Shown: positions 42,042-51,494, numbered from the stretch's first letter. The stretch: 64,000 nucleotides of DNA from Micromonospora radicis (GCF_003583405.1 NZ_QXEC01000021.1:1-64000), one strand, 5' to 3'. Notes: generated by a model from the sequence alone, not told the origin. Translations and numbers: made by a program.

Positions 42042-43168
42042 CTGTCACCATCACCCGCCCGGCTCGCCGCCGGCCGGTGTTCCAGCCGTTGCCCGTCGCC
42101 GCCGTCGACCGGCTCACCGCCGACGCGGTCGCGGTCACCTTCGCGGTGCCCGAGGAACTGCGCGCGACCTTCGCCTTCCGTGCGGGCCAGCACCTGACGG
42201 TGCGGCTGCCCGCCGATGCCGTGGCCGACGCACCGGCGGCCGGCGAAGACGTCCGTCGCTCGTACTCCATCTGCTCCACGCCGGAGGAACTGGCCCGGCA
42301 CGGGCGGTTGCGGATCGGCGTGCGGGAGATCCCCGGCGGGGCCTTCTCGTCGTACGCCTGTGGGGTGTTGCGCAACGGCGACACGGTGGAGGTGCTGCCG
42401 CCGCTTGGGCACTTCACCACGGAGTACCGGCCGGACCGGACCCGCCGTTACGGCGCGGTGGTCGCCGGCTCGGGCATCACACCGGTGCTGTCGCTGGTCG
42501 CCACCGTGCTGGCCGTCGAGCCGGCCAGCACCTTCACCCTGGTGTACGGCAACCGCACGGCCAACAGCGTGATGTTCGCCGAGGAACTGGCCGACCTGAA
42601 GGACCGGTATCCCACCCGGCTGCACCTGGTGCACGTGCTCTCCCGGGAGCAGGGCGAGTCACCGTTGCTCTCCGGGCGGATCGACGCCGAGCGGCTGGGC
42701 CGGCTGTTGGCGACCATCGTGCCCGGCGACGCCATCGCCGAGTGGTTTCTCTGCGGCCCGTACGGGCTGGTGGTGGACGCGAAGGCGGTCCTCACCGGGC
42801 GGGGCGTGCCGGAGTCGGCGGTGCACGCCGAGCTGTTCCACGTCGATGCGGCGCCGGCACCGGTGCGCCGTCCCGGCGACGAGCCCGGCGCCGGCACCGA
42901 GGTCACCATCCTGTTGGACGGTCGTTCGTCGAGCTTCACCATGCGCCGCGACGAGCGGGTGCTGGACGCGGCGTTGCGGGTTCGCGGCGAGCTGCCGTAC
43001 GCCTGCAAGGGCGGGGTCTGTTCGACCTGCCGGGCGAGGGTGGTCTCGGGCGAGGTCGAGATGGCCCGCAACTACGCGCTGGAGCCCGACGAGGTGGCCG
43101 CCGGTTACGTGTTGACGTGTCAGTCCAGCCCGCTCACCGAGACCCTCGTGGTCGACTACGACGCGTGA
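42038..43168 (+). CDS. paaE: Phenylacetyl-CoA epoxidase reductase subunit PaaE
   Basis: The 376-residue protein carries electrons from NADPH to the di-iron site. An FAD-binding domain (about 10-115, with RRSYSICSTPEE) and an NAD(P)-binding domain (GSGITPVLSLVATVL, CGPYGLV) are followed by a plant-type 2Fe-2S ferredoxin (about 285-376) with CKGGVCSTC and a distant Cys in LTCQSSP. The GTG overlaps the paaD stop. Genes for PaaK, PaaG, PaaZ, PaaH and PaaJ are not in the window. Confidence 0.95.
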   Translation: MTVTITRPARRRPVFQPLPVAAVDRLTADAVAVTFAVPEELRATFAFRAGQHLTVRLPADAVADAPAAGEDVRRSYSICSTPEELARHGRLRIGVREIPGGAFSSYACGVLRNGDTVEVLPPLGHFTTEYRPDRTRRYGAVVAGSGITPVLSLVATVLAVEPASTFTLVYGNRTANSVMFAEELADLKDRYPTRLHLVHVLSREQGESPLLSGRIDAERLGRLLATIVPGDAIAEWFLCGPYGLVVDAKAVLTGRGVPESAVHAELFHVDAAPAPVRRPGDEPGAGTEVTILLDGRSSSFTMRRDERVLDAALRVRGELPYACKGGVCSTCRARVVSGEVEMARNYALEPDEVAAGYVLTCQSSPLTETLVVDYDA

Positions 43169-43361
43169 CGTGTGATCGCCGGCCACGAGAGGTGGCCCAG
43201 GGGGCCTCGGCTCCTGGTCACCGGTCGTGGCGCCGGGTCGCGTTGTCGCCGGTGCCGTGCGGCCGGGCAACTGGTCGCGTCGACGGTTGAACGCATGGCG
43301 CCCCGCCGCCGTCAGGGAGTGGAGTCGCCGCAGCGGCGACCTCTCCGGTCGAAGGGAAGCT

Positions 43362-44162
43362 ATGCGCAAGTTCACCTCTCTGGTTCTCGCCGCGGCGATG
43401 GCGTTCGTGGCGATGGACGCGGTGGCCGCCGCGCCCGCCCGAGCTGCGGCCACCCAGGAGTACGTCGCTCTCGGTGACTCGTACGCCTCGGGGGTCGGGG
43501 CGTACCCGTACGACTCCGCCAGCGGCGCCTGCCTGCGTAGCCCGAAGAGCTACCCCCGGTTGCTCGTCTCCGCGCTCGGCGGGTACACGTTGAAGGACGT
43601 CACCTGTAGCGGTGCCACCATCGCGGACGTGCGTGGAAAGCAGCTCTCCGCGCTGAGCGGCAAGACCGCACTGGTCAGCATCACGGTGGGCGGTAACGAC
43701 GCACAGTTCTCCTCGGTGGCGAGGGGTTGCCTCACCGAGAGCGAGTGGTTCTGCGAGACGGCGACGATGTACTCGTCGTACTACGCCAGGAACCAGATGG
43801 TGGGTGAACTCGCCGGCCTGTACAGCGAGATCAAGCGCCGCGCTCCCCGCGCCAAGGTGGTCGTACTCGGCTACCCGAGGCTGGTCGCCCGGACCGGCTC
43901 GTGCGGTGCGATCAGCCCCAGCGCCACCAAGCGCGCCAACATGAACGCCAACGCGGACGCGGTGGCCGAGGGCACCCGGACGGCGGCCGGCCGGGCCGGC
44001 GTCACCTTCGTCGACATGCGTCCGGTCCTCGCCGGGGCCGAGGCGTGCAGCCCCAAGCCGTTCCTGCACGGGGTCGACCTGACCCGCCTCACCGAGACCT
44101 TCCACCCCACCGGTGAGGGGCACGCCGCGTACACCCTCATGCTCGCCGCCCACCGTTCCTAG
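43362..44162 (+). CDS. Secreted SGNH/GDSL-family hydrolase
   Basis: The 266-residue protein has a signal peptide (residues about 1-28, ending ARAAA) and the SGNH blocks: GDSYASG (catalytic Ser), the Gly block near CSGATIADVRG, VGGND and the catalytic His in FHPTGEGHAAY. Paired Cys residues suggest extracellular disulfides. Actinobacterial relatives are lipases or esterases of the SCO7513 type. The ATG at 43362 has a GAAGGGAAG site. A perfect GTCGCCGC/GCGGCGAC hairpin lies about 25 bases before the start. Confidence 0.92.
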   Translation: MRKFTSLVLAAAMAFVAMDAVAAAPARAAATQEYVALGDSYASGVGAYPYDSASGACLRSPKSYPRLLVSALGGYTLKDVTCSGATIADVRGKQLSALSGKTALVSITVGGNDAQFSSVARGCLTESEWFCETATMYSSYYARNQMVGELAGLYSEIKRRAPRAKVVVLGYPRLVARTGSCGAISPSATKRANMNANADAVAEGTRTAAGRAGVTFVDMRPVLAGAEACSPKPFLHGVDLTRLTETFHPTGEGHAAYTLMLAAHRS

Positions 44163-44174
44163 CAACCACGTGTG

Positions 44175-44212
44175 GATCTTGGTACGGGGGCGTCCGCTCT
44201 CGTACCAGGATC
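44175..44212. repeat. Imperfect hairpin, possible diverged family A palindrome or terminator
   Basis: GATCTTGGTACG (44175-44186) and CGTACCAGGATC (44201-44212) are inverted repeats matching at 11 of 12 positions around a 14-base loop. The GATCTTGG arm end resembles the palindrome at 9942. It lies just after the SGNH hydrolase stop and may serve as its terminator. Confidence 0.6.
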
Positions 44213-44307
44213 TGTGGACGTGTTGCGCGGCGGGCGGGAGGGGAGTGGGTCACAGGTCGGCGGCGCCCTTGCGGGTCGCCGCGAAGGCTCGGCGTAGGCT
44301 CGGTGGC

Positions 44308-45498
<1,191 letters not shown>

Positions 45499-45825
45499 CC
45501 GGCTGGCCCGACGCGACCGACAACCGGTCCGACCGTCCACCGGATCTCACGGCTGGTCACGACCCGGGAACGCTGGGTCAGTTGCGGCATGTGCCGGTCG
45601 GTCAGCCGAACGGCTTACCGCGGCCGTCCGCCTGGGCAGAAGCATGCCGCGGTGTGGGCCCGGATGGGTGTGCTGTCGGGCAGCAATAGCCATCAATCCG
45701 GACAATCCTTAAGTGAGCATTAGCCAGCCAGGTCGCGGTTGGGGTGTTGCGGGGTAGCGCGGGTGATCGATGGCGGATAACGTCCCCGCCCGTACGTTTC
45801 CAACACCCCACGGGGAGACCACTTC
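45499..45825. other. Intergenic region before the LPXTG protein, with possible leader stem
   Basis: These 327 bases contain no supported gene. An AT-richer patch (ATCCTTAAGTGAGCATTAGC near 45706-45725) may be promoter DNA. GGGGTGTTG (45741-45749) can pair with CAACACCCC (45801-45809), giving a long-range 9-bp stem in the probable 5' leader, ending 16 bases before the start codon. Confidence 0.45.
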
Positions 45826-47010
45826 ATGATCTTCCGCACCCGCCGTGTCGCGAGCCTCGCCACGGCCGCGCTGCTTGCCTCGGGCGCCTTCGCCGCCCTT
45901 GGCGCGCCGGCCTACGCCGCCGGGACCGAAACGGACCTGGCGATCACCGCGGCCGGCACCCGGTTCACCGACGGCGTCGAAGGCAAGTTCGCCTGGGCCA
46001 AGATTGCAAACCAGGGCGAGGGTACGCCGAGCAAGGTCCTCATCAAGGTCGACGTCTCCAAGGTGGACGACGAGAAGCTCTTCTTCGTTCCGATCACGAA
46101 CGGCGAGTGCAGCGCCACCGGTGAGACCAAGCTCGAGGTGTTCACCTGCGAGCTGGCCAAGGACGAGATCCCGGGGCCGGGCGAGACCACCGAGGTGCTG
46201 ATCGTCCTGGTCAAGGCCGACGAGGGCGTCACCGGGCCGTACACCGCGCCGGTGACCATCAGCATCGAGTCGGACGACGACACCGATGACAGCAACAACA
46301 GCATCGAGGTCGACGTCGAGTTGACCCCGGAGAGCGGCGTCGACCTGGGCGTGATCGTTCCGGACGTGAAGACCAGCTTCGACTTCGAGACCGGGACGGA
46401 GGGCAAGAAGCTCCTTCCCGGTGACACCGCCGTGGTCTACGGCGAGATCGTCAACCAGGGCAACCGGACCGCCAAGGGCCTCAAGCTGACCTTCCAGCTG
46501 CCCGAGGGCGTGACGGTCCTGCCGATCGAGGGCTGCGACGTCAGCGACGACGAGCGCACCGTCGTCTGCGAGGACAAGAACTTCGCGTTCGAGTCGGATC
46601 TGCTGTTGTTCATCGAGCTGCCGATCGTGGTGGACGCGGACCTCGACGTGCCGGCCACCCTCAAGGGCGGTTCGCTGGAGGCCACCTCCTTCGGCGTGCT
46701 GTCGCCGGAAGCCCGGGTGAGCGCCCAGGCCAAGAAGCCGGGCTTCGCCAAGGCCCAGGTGCGTAAGGCCGAGGAGTCGGACTTCGCCGACCTCGACCCG
46801 TCCGACAACTCGGACGACTTCGCGGTCATCCTGGCCGCCCCGGCCGGCGGCGGTGGCGGTGGCGGCGGTCTGCCGGTCACCGGTGTGCAGGCCGGTCTGA
46901 TCGGTGGCGTCGGCGCGGCCGTCGTGGTCGCCGGTGCGGCGATGTTCCTGGTCGCCCGCCGTCGCCGGGTGGTCCTGGTGACCCCGGGTGACGAGAAGTC
47001 CAACAGCTGA
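45826..47010 (+). CDS. LPXTG-anchored surface protein with CARDB/DUF11-like beta domains
   Basis: The 394-residue protein has a Sec signal peptide (residues about 1-31, ending APAYA), two acidic all-beta regions (about 35-165 and 170-335) that look like CARDB- or DUF11-type Ig folds, and an eight-Gly stretch. The LPVTG sorting signal (about 349-353), a hydrophobic helix and an RRRR charged tail follow. This is a textbook sortase substrate, so it is expected to be covalently linked to peptidoglycan. No sortase gene lies nearby. The function is unknown, possibly adhesive or structural. Confidence 0.88.
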   Translation: MIFRTRRVASLATAALLASGAFAALGAPAYAAGTETDLAITAAGTRFTDGVEGKFAWAKIANQGEGTPSKVLIKVDVSKVDDEKLFFVPITNGECSATGETKLEVFTCELAKDEIPGPGETTEVLIVLVKADEGVTGPYTAPVTISIESDDDTDDSNNSIEVDVELTPESGVDLGVIVPDVKTSFDFETGTEGKKLLPGDTAVVYGEIVNQGNRTAKGLKLTFQLPEGVTVLPIEGCDVSDDERTVVCEDKNFAFESDLLLFIELPIVVDADLDVPATLKGGSLEATSFGVLSPEARVSAQAKKPGFAKAQVRKAEESDFADLDPSDNSDDFAVILAAPAGGGGGGGGLPVTGVQAGLIGGVGAAVVVAGAAMFLVARRRRVVLVTPGDEKSNS

Positions 47011-47056
47011 GGTTCGTCCTCTATCGGCCCGCGCGGGCCGTTCACATAACGCACGG

Positions 47057-47094
47057 CAGTACGGGCGGGATGGGTGACCATCCCGCCCGTACTG
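47057..47094. terminator. Strong perfect hairpin between the LPXTG gene and menG
   Basis: CAGTACGGGCGGGATGG (47057-47073) pairs perfectly with CCATCCCGCCCGTACTG (47078-47094) across a GTGA loop: a 17-bp stem. A second palindrome, CGGCCCGCGCGGGCCG, lies just upstream at 47027-47042. Together they should stop transcription from the surface protein gene. Confidence 0.85.
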
Positions 47095-47158
47095 TGTGTG
47101 CCGGCCGGCGGTGACCCTGGCCGCAGTCCGGTTCCGGCCGGGCTGGCAGAGTGGAGGG

Positions 47159-47869
47159 GTGAGCCGTACCCCGCAGGGCCAGCGCGCCAGCCTGGACAAG
47201 CAGCCGCACGAGGTCGCCGCGATGTTCGACGGCGTGGCGGCCCGATACGACCTGACCAACACCGTCCTCTCCTTCGGGCAGGACCGGTTCTGGCGGCGGG
47301 CCACCCGGACCGCCCTCGGCCTGCGCCCCGGTGACCGGGTGCTCGACGTGGGTGCCGGCACCGGAGTGTCCACCGAGGAGCTGGCCCACTCCGGGGCGTA
47401 CGCGGTCGGCGCCGACCTGTCGCTCGGCATGCTGTCCGCCGGAAAGCGCTCCCGTCCGCACGTGCCGCTGCTGGCCGGGGACGCGCTACGGCTGCCCTTC
47501 GCCGACGCCACCTTCGACGCGGTGACCATCTCCTTCGCGTTGCGCAACGTCAACGACACCGACGCGGCGCTGCGCGAACTGGCCCGGGTGACCCGGCCGG
47601 GCGGCCGACTGGTGATCTGCGAGTTCAGTACGCCGGTCAACCCCGCCTTCCGCACGGTCTACCTGTCGTACCTGATGCGTTCCCTGCCGTCGGTGGCCCG
47701 GGCCGTCGCCAGTAACCCGGACGCGTACGTCTACCTCGCCGAGTCCATCCGGGCCTGGCCGGACCAGGCGGCGCTGGCGGCCCGGGTGGCCGCGGCCGGC
47801 TGGGGTCGGGTGGCCTGGCGCAACCTGACCGGCGGTGTGGTGGCCCTGCACCGCGCCACCCGGGACTGA
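47159..47869 (+). CDS. menG: Demethylmenaquinone methyltransferase
   Basis: The 236-residue SAM-dependent methyltransferase adds the ring methyl group in the last step of menaquinone synthesis. It has VAAMFDGVAARYDLTNTVLS at the N-terminus, the SAM motif VLDVGAGTGVSTEEL, FDAVTISFALRNVNDTDAAL and PGGRLVICEFSTP, all typical of UbiE/MenG. As the organism uses the futalosine route and ubiquinone genes are absent, MenG is the proper name. The GTG at 47159 has a GTGGAGG site; the longer frame upstream overlaps the preceding intergenic region. Confidence 0.94.
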   Translation: MSRTPQGQRASLDKQPHEVAAMFDGVAARYDLTNTVLSFGQDRFWRRATRTALGLRPGDRVLDVGAGTGVSTEELAHSGAYAVGADLSLGMLSAGKRSRPHVPLLAGDALRLPFADATFDAVTISFALRNVNDTDAALRELARVTRPGGRLVICEFSTPVNPAFRTVYLSYLMRSLPSVARAVASNPDAYVYLAESIRAWPDQAALAARVAAAGWGRVAWRNLTGGVVALHRATRD

Positions 47870-47927
47870 TTGCGGTATTTATAGTGATGTCCTGATTTGG
47901 CGGCATTCGCCGCGTAGGCTGTCCGGC

Positions 47928-48137
47928 ATGACGGATCCGAAGGACGCGGCGACCGGCGACGCCGTGGAGTTGGTCGACCAACTTCGCGAGCTGGCCGGTG
48001 CGGATCCCGCCGAGGTGCGCCAGGTGGTCTCCGAGGTGCTCGCGGCCCTGGACCGGGCCGCCGGGGGCACCCTGCGCGAGCACCTGCCGGCGACCATCCG
48101 CGCCGGCCTGGACGCGATAACCCCGACCCGGCCCTGA
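47928..48137 (+). CDS. Small hypothetical protein, 69 residues
   Basis: No family is recognised. The peptide (MTDPKDAATGDAVELVDQLR onward) is acidic and almost wholly helical in appearance, with a Leu/Val heptad-like pattern across residues 12-45 and a short C-terminal part ending AITPTRP. It begins at an ATG 58 bases after menG with no strong ribosome-binding site. Its amino acid use is protein-like, unlike neighbouring shadow frames. It might be co-transcribed with menG; function unknown. Confidence 0.6.
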   Translation: MTDPKDAATGDAVELVDQLRELAGADPAEVRQVVSEVLAALDRAAGGTLREHLPATIRAGLDAITPTRP

Positions 48138-48238
48138 CTCCTCGTCCCCGCCCGCGCGCCGCTCCGTTGATCAAGGGATAGCGGCGGATCCGGGCGTGCG
48201 GCGCGCCCGATCGACGCGGCTGGGCGCGTTTCCAGGAG

Positions 48239-48254
48239 GTTAGGGCGCCCTAAC
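48239..48254. promoter_or_regulatory. Perfect 16-bp palindrome, possible operator
   Basis: GTTAGGGCGCCCTAAC is a perfect inverted repeat without a loop, in the 199-base gap before the reductase gene. It is the most A/T-ended perfect palindrome of this region and lies 45 bases upstream of the Rex-like site. Its cognate regulator is unknown; it is shorter than a DtxR/IdeR box. Confidence 0.6.
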
Positions 48255-48298
48255 AACGCGAGCATATGGCACCGGTCATAGACTCCTTCCGGCTGGCT

Positions 48299-48314
48299 TG
48301 TGAAGCATTTCACG
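48299..48314. promoter_or_regulatory. Rex operator-like site upstream of the reductase-nuo block
   Basis: TGTGAAGCATTTCACG matches the Rex pattern TGTGAANNNNTTCACA at 11 of its 12 specified positions (15 of 16 overall). It ends 22 bases before the ATG at 48337. Rex represses respiratory genes when NADH/NAD+ is low and releases when NADH rises. Binding here is inferred from sequence. Confidence 0.7.
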
Positions 48315-48336
48315 AGCAGGCGGGGAGGAGGTCCGG

Positions 48337-49611
48337 ATGACTGCGGTGGAGAACGACGCCGACGTGATCGTCGTGGGCGCCGGTCCCGGTGGATCGGCGA
48401 CGGCGTACCACCTGGCGCGGCACGGCGTACGTGTGCTGCTGCTGGAGAAGACCGAGTTCCCCCGGGAGAAGGTCTGCGGTGACGGGCTGACGCCACGCGC
48501 GGTGCGTCAGCTGATCCGGATGGGTGTGGACACCTCGCCGGAGGCCGGCTGGCTGCACAACCGGGGACTGCGGGTGATCGGCGGCGGGGTCCGGCTGGAG
48601 TTGGACTGGCCAGACCTGGCGAGTTTCCCCAACTACGGCCTGGTGCGTACCCGGCTGGACTTCGACGATCTGCTCGCCCGGCGGGCGGTCGACGCCGGGG
48701 CCAAGCTGCGTACCAACGTCAACGTCATCGGCCCGGTGCTCGACACGGACGGTCGGGTGATCGGGGTGCAGGCCGAGGACGGCCCGGACAAGGCGCCAGC
48801 CACCTTCCACGCGCCGCTGGTGGTCGCCGCCGACGGTGTCTCGGGTCGGTTCCCGCTCGCCCTCGGGTTGGCCAAACGCGAGGACCGGCCGATCGGCGTG
48901 GCGGTACGGCGCTACTACCGCTCCGAGGTCCGGCACGCCGACGACTACCTGGAGTCCTGGCTGGAACTGCGGGCCAAGGGCACCGGCGCGCTGCTGCCCG
49001 GCTATGGCTGGATCTTCGGCCTCGGTGACGGCCGGGTAAACGTGGGTCTCGGCATCCTCAACTCCTCCTCGGCGTTCGGCAAGACCAACTACCGGCGGCT
49101 GCTCACCGACTGGCTGGCCAACACGCCGCCGGAGTGGGGGATGACCGACGAGACCAACGCCGAGGGGTCGATCCTCGGTGCCGCGCTGCCGATGGGCTTC
49201 AACCGGGTGCCGCACTACACCCGGGGGGTCATGCTTGTCGGCGACTCCGGCGGCATGGTCAACCCGTTCAACGGCGAGGGCATCGCGTACGCGATGGAGT
49301 CCGGTGAGCTGGCCGCGGAGGTCGCGGTGCAGGCCCTGGCCCGACCGGCCGGCGTCGAGCGGGAGCGGGCGCTGATGGCGTACCCGCAGGAGTTGAAGAC
49401 CCGGTTCGGCGGCTACTACCGGCTCGGCGGGATCTTCGTGAAGCTGATCGGTCGGCCCGAGATCATGCGCGTGGCGACGAAGCACGGCATGCCCCACCCG
49501 ACGCTGATGCGTTTCGTACTCAAGCTCCTGGCCAACCTCACCGACCCGCGGGGCGGCGACGCGATGGACCGAGTGATCAATGCGATGACTCGGGTCGCGC
49601 CGGCGGTCTAG
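48337..49611 (+). CDS. Geranylgeranyl reductase-family FAD protein (possible menaquinone reductase, MenJ-like)
   Basis: The 424-residue flavoprotein has an N-terminal FAD-binding GxGxxG motif in VIVVGAGPGGSATAYHLARH, the substrate-side VCGDGLTPRAVRQL, VAADGVSGRFPLALGLAKRE, and the second FAD motif VMLVGDSGGMVNPFNGEGIA. Family members reduce isoprenoid double bonds. Actinobacterial relatives next to nuo, including mycobacterial MenJ, partially saturate the menaquinone side chain, which fits the many menaquinone genes here. The ATG has a GGAGG site. It precedes nuoA by about 100 bases and has a Rex-like site upstream. Confidence 0.9.
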   Translation: MTAVENDADVIVVGAGPGGSATAYHLARHGVRVLLLEKTEFPREKVCGDGLTPRAVRQLIRMGVDTSPEAGWLHNRGLRVIGGGVRLELDWPDLASFPNYGLVRTRLDFDDLLARRAVDAGAKLRTNVNVIGPVLDTDGRVIGVQAEDGPDKAPATFHAPLVVAADGVSGRFPLALGLAKREDRPIGVAVRRYYRSEVRHADDYLESWLELRAKGTGALLPGYGWIFGLGDGRVNVGLGILNSSSAFGKTNYRRLLTDWLANTPPEWGMTDETNAEGSILGAALPMGFNRVPHYTRGVMLVGDSGGMVNPFNGEGIAYAMESGELAAEVAVQALARPAGVERERALMAYPQELKTRFGGYYRLGGIFVKLIGRPEIMRVATKHGMPHPTLMRFVLKLLANLTDPRGGDAMDRVINAMTRVAPAV

Positions 49612-49648
49612 GACGCAAGGCCACCCCGCCGAAGGTCGCGGAGTGGGA

Positions 49649-49664
49649 TGTGAATAGTGTGAAT
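49649..49664 (+). promoter_or_regulatory. Direct repeat TGTGAAT in the nuoA leader
   Basis: TGTGAATAGTGTGAAT contains two TGTGAAT words in the same orientation with a 9-base period, in an AT-richer patch 45 bases before nuoA. They equal Rex half-sites but are not arranged as a palindrome, so they may instead mark a promoter. Confidence 0.35.
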
Positions 49665-49708
49665 TTCGCCAACGAACGAGGGCAGGGAAGGACGAGCAGG
49701 AGAAGAAG

Positions 49709-50074
49709 ATGTCGCTCTCGCCTTACGTACCCATCATCGGGCTTCTCGCCCTCGCCGCGGCCTTCGCGCTGTTCTCGATAGCCGCCGCCCGGTTCACCGG
49801 GCCACGGCGCTACAACAAGGCCAAGCTCGAAGCCTACGAGTGCGGAATCGAGCCCAGTCCGCAACCGATCGGCGGAAGCCGGTTCCCGGTCAAGTTCTAC
49901 CTGACGGCGATGCTCTTCATTGTCTTCGACGTAGAAATGATCTTTCTCTACCCGTGGGCGGTCTCCTTCGACATCCTGCCGGTGTTCGGGTTGGTGGCCA
50001 TGTTCATGTTCATCGGTGCGGTCTTCGTCGCGTACGCCTACGAGTGGCGTCGCGGCGGCCTGGACTGGGACTGA
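49709..50074 (+). CDS. nuoA: NADH-quinone oxidoreductase subunit A
   Basis: The 121-residue membrane subunit of complex I has three helices (about 5-28, 63-84 and 90-112) and the conserved loop YECGIEPSPQPIGGSRFPVK. It forms part of the quinone-site junction between the peripheral and membrane arms. The ATG has an AGGAG site. It opens a run of nuo genes in the canonical order A to M, separated from the upstream reductase by 97 bases that probably hold a promoter. Confidence 0.97.
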   Translation: MSLSPYVPIIGLLALAAAFALFSIAAARFTGPRRYNKAKLEAYECGIEPSPQPIGGSRFPVKFYLTAMLFIVFDVEMIFLYPWAVSFDILPVFGLVAMFMFIGAVFVAYAYEWRRGGLDWD

Positions 50075-50088
50075 GGAAGGAACCGCAG

Positions 50089-50766
50089 ATGGGTATCGAG
50101 GAGAAACTCCCCGCCGGTGTCCTGCTCACCTCGGTGGAGAAGCTGGTCAACTGGTCGCGCAAGTCCTCGGTCTGGGGCGCCACGTTCGGTCTGGCCTGCT
50201 GCGCCATCGAGATGATGGCCGCCGGTGGTCCGCACTACGACATGGGCCGGTGGGGCATGGAGGTCTTCCGGGCCTCGCCCCGGCAGGCCGACCTGATGAT
50301 CGTGGCCGGCCGGGTGAGCCAGAAGATGGCCCCGGTGCTGCGCCAGATCTACGACCAGATGGCCGAGCCCCGCTGGGTGCTGTCGATGGGCGTCTGCGCC
50401 AGCAGCGGCGGCATGTTCAACAACTACGCCATCGTGCAGGGCGTGGACCACGTGGTGCCGGTCGACATGTACCTGCCGGGCTGCCCGCCCCGGCCGGAGA
50501 TGCTGATCGACGCGATCCTCAAGCTCCGCGAGAAGATCGGTCACGAGCCGCTCGGCCCGAACGGTCGCAAGATGCTGGCCGCCCGGGAGGCGCGTGGCGA
50601 CGTGCCGGTGGTGCCGTACGGCTCGATGCCGTCGTCGTACCGCAGTGACAAGGCCCGGCGGGCCGAGTGGACGAAGGCCGTCCGCGAGGGCCGCGAGGAG
50701 CAGCTGCGGATCGAGAACTGGATGAAGGCCCAGAACCACCTCCAGCCGTACCGGGGGATCAAGTGA
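50089..50766 (+). CDS. nuoB: NADH-quinone oxidoreductase subunit B
   Basis: The 225-residue subunit binds the terminal 4Fe-4S cluster N2. Cluster residues are visible in FGLACCAIEMM, in MGVCASSGGMF and in LPGCPPRPE. The C-terminal 55 residues beyond LREKIGHEPLG are a charged extension typical of actinobacterial NuoB. The ATG follows GAGGAAGG. Its stop overlaps the nuoC start by four bases. Confidence 0.97.
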   Translation: MGIEEKLPAGVLLTSVEKLVNWSRKSSVWGATFGLACCAIEMMAAGGPHYDMGRWGMEVFRASPRQADLMIVAGRVSQKMAPVLRQIYDQMAEPRWVLSMGVCASSGGMFNNYAIVQGVDHVVPVDMYLPGCPPRPEMLIDAILKLREKIGHEPLGPNGRKMLAAREARGDVPVVPYGSMPSSYRSDKARRAEWTKAVREGREEQLRIENWMKAQNHLQPYRGIK

Positions 50767-51494
50767 CTGACTCCAAGCCGAGTACCGGCGGCGTACCGGT
50801 TCCGGTGACGCCGGCCGGGGCGACCAGCGGCGCTCCCGCCGAGTTCCCGCCGGCCGCGCCGGCCGGCCGGGGCATGTTCGGCAACCAGGGCACCGGTGAC
50901 GTCTCCGGCTTCGGTGGCCTGGTCCGGCCGCAGCACACCGTCGAGGACTCGCCCCGGCCGTACGGTGGGTACTTCGACGAGGTCCGCGACGCGCTGGAGG
51001 AGGCGTACCCCGCCTTCGGCGAGGCGGTCGAGCACGTGGTGGTCGACCGCGGCGAGCTGACCCTGCACATCCGGCCGGAGCGGATCGCCGAGGTCTGCCA
51101 GGTGATGCGGGACGACCCGGCGCTGCGCTTCGAGCTGTGCTCCTCGGTCTCCGGGGTGGACTACCTGGGTGCCGACGTCCGCCGGCTGCACGTGGTCTAC
51201 CAGCTGACCTCGATGACCTACCGGCGGCGGGTGCGGCTGGAGGCCGCCGTCTCCGTCGAGGAACCGCACCTGCCCAGCGTCACCGCCGTCTACCCGACGG
51301 CCGACTGGCAGGAGCGGGAGACGTACGACATGTTCGGCGTCGTCTTCGACGGCCACCCGGCGCTGACCCGGATCCTCATGCCGGACGACTGGGAGGGCCA
51401 CCCGCAGCGCAAGGACTACCCCCTCGGCGGCGTGCCCGTGGAGTACAAGGGCGCCGAGATCCCGCCGCCAGACAAGCGGAGGTCTTACCAATGA
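50763..51494 (+). CDS. nuoC: NADH-quinone oxidoreductase subunit C
   Basis: The 243-residue 30-kDa-type subunit has the conserved C-terminal segment DWQERETYDMFGVVFDGHP, then DDWEGHPQRKDYPLGGVPVE. The first 70 residues are a Pro/Gly/Ala-rich extension (PVTPAGATSGAPAEFPPAAP) not needed for the fold but common in actinobacteria. The subunit belongs to the peripheral arm near NuoD. The GTG overlaps nuoB, and the stop overlaps nuoD. Confidence 0.96.
   Translation: MTDSKPSTGGVPVPVTPAGATSGAPAEFPPAAPAGRGMFGNQGTGDVSGFGGLVRPQHTVEDSPRPYGGYFDEVRDALEEAYPAFGEAVEHVVVDRGELTLHIRPERIAEVCQVMRDDPALRFELCSSVSGVDYLGADVRRLHVVYQLTSMTYRRRVRLEAAVSVEEPHLPSVTAVYPTADWQERETYDMFGVVFDGHPALTRILMPDDWEGHPQRKDYPLGGVPVEYKGAEIPPPDKRRSYQ

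Noticed and set aside
43323..43339. GTCGCCGC/GCGGCGAC hairpin before the SGNH hydrolase as a riboswitch
   Set aside because: It is a single short stem with no conserved aptamer sequence; it is noted only in the gene entry.
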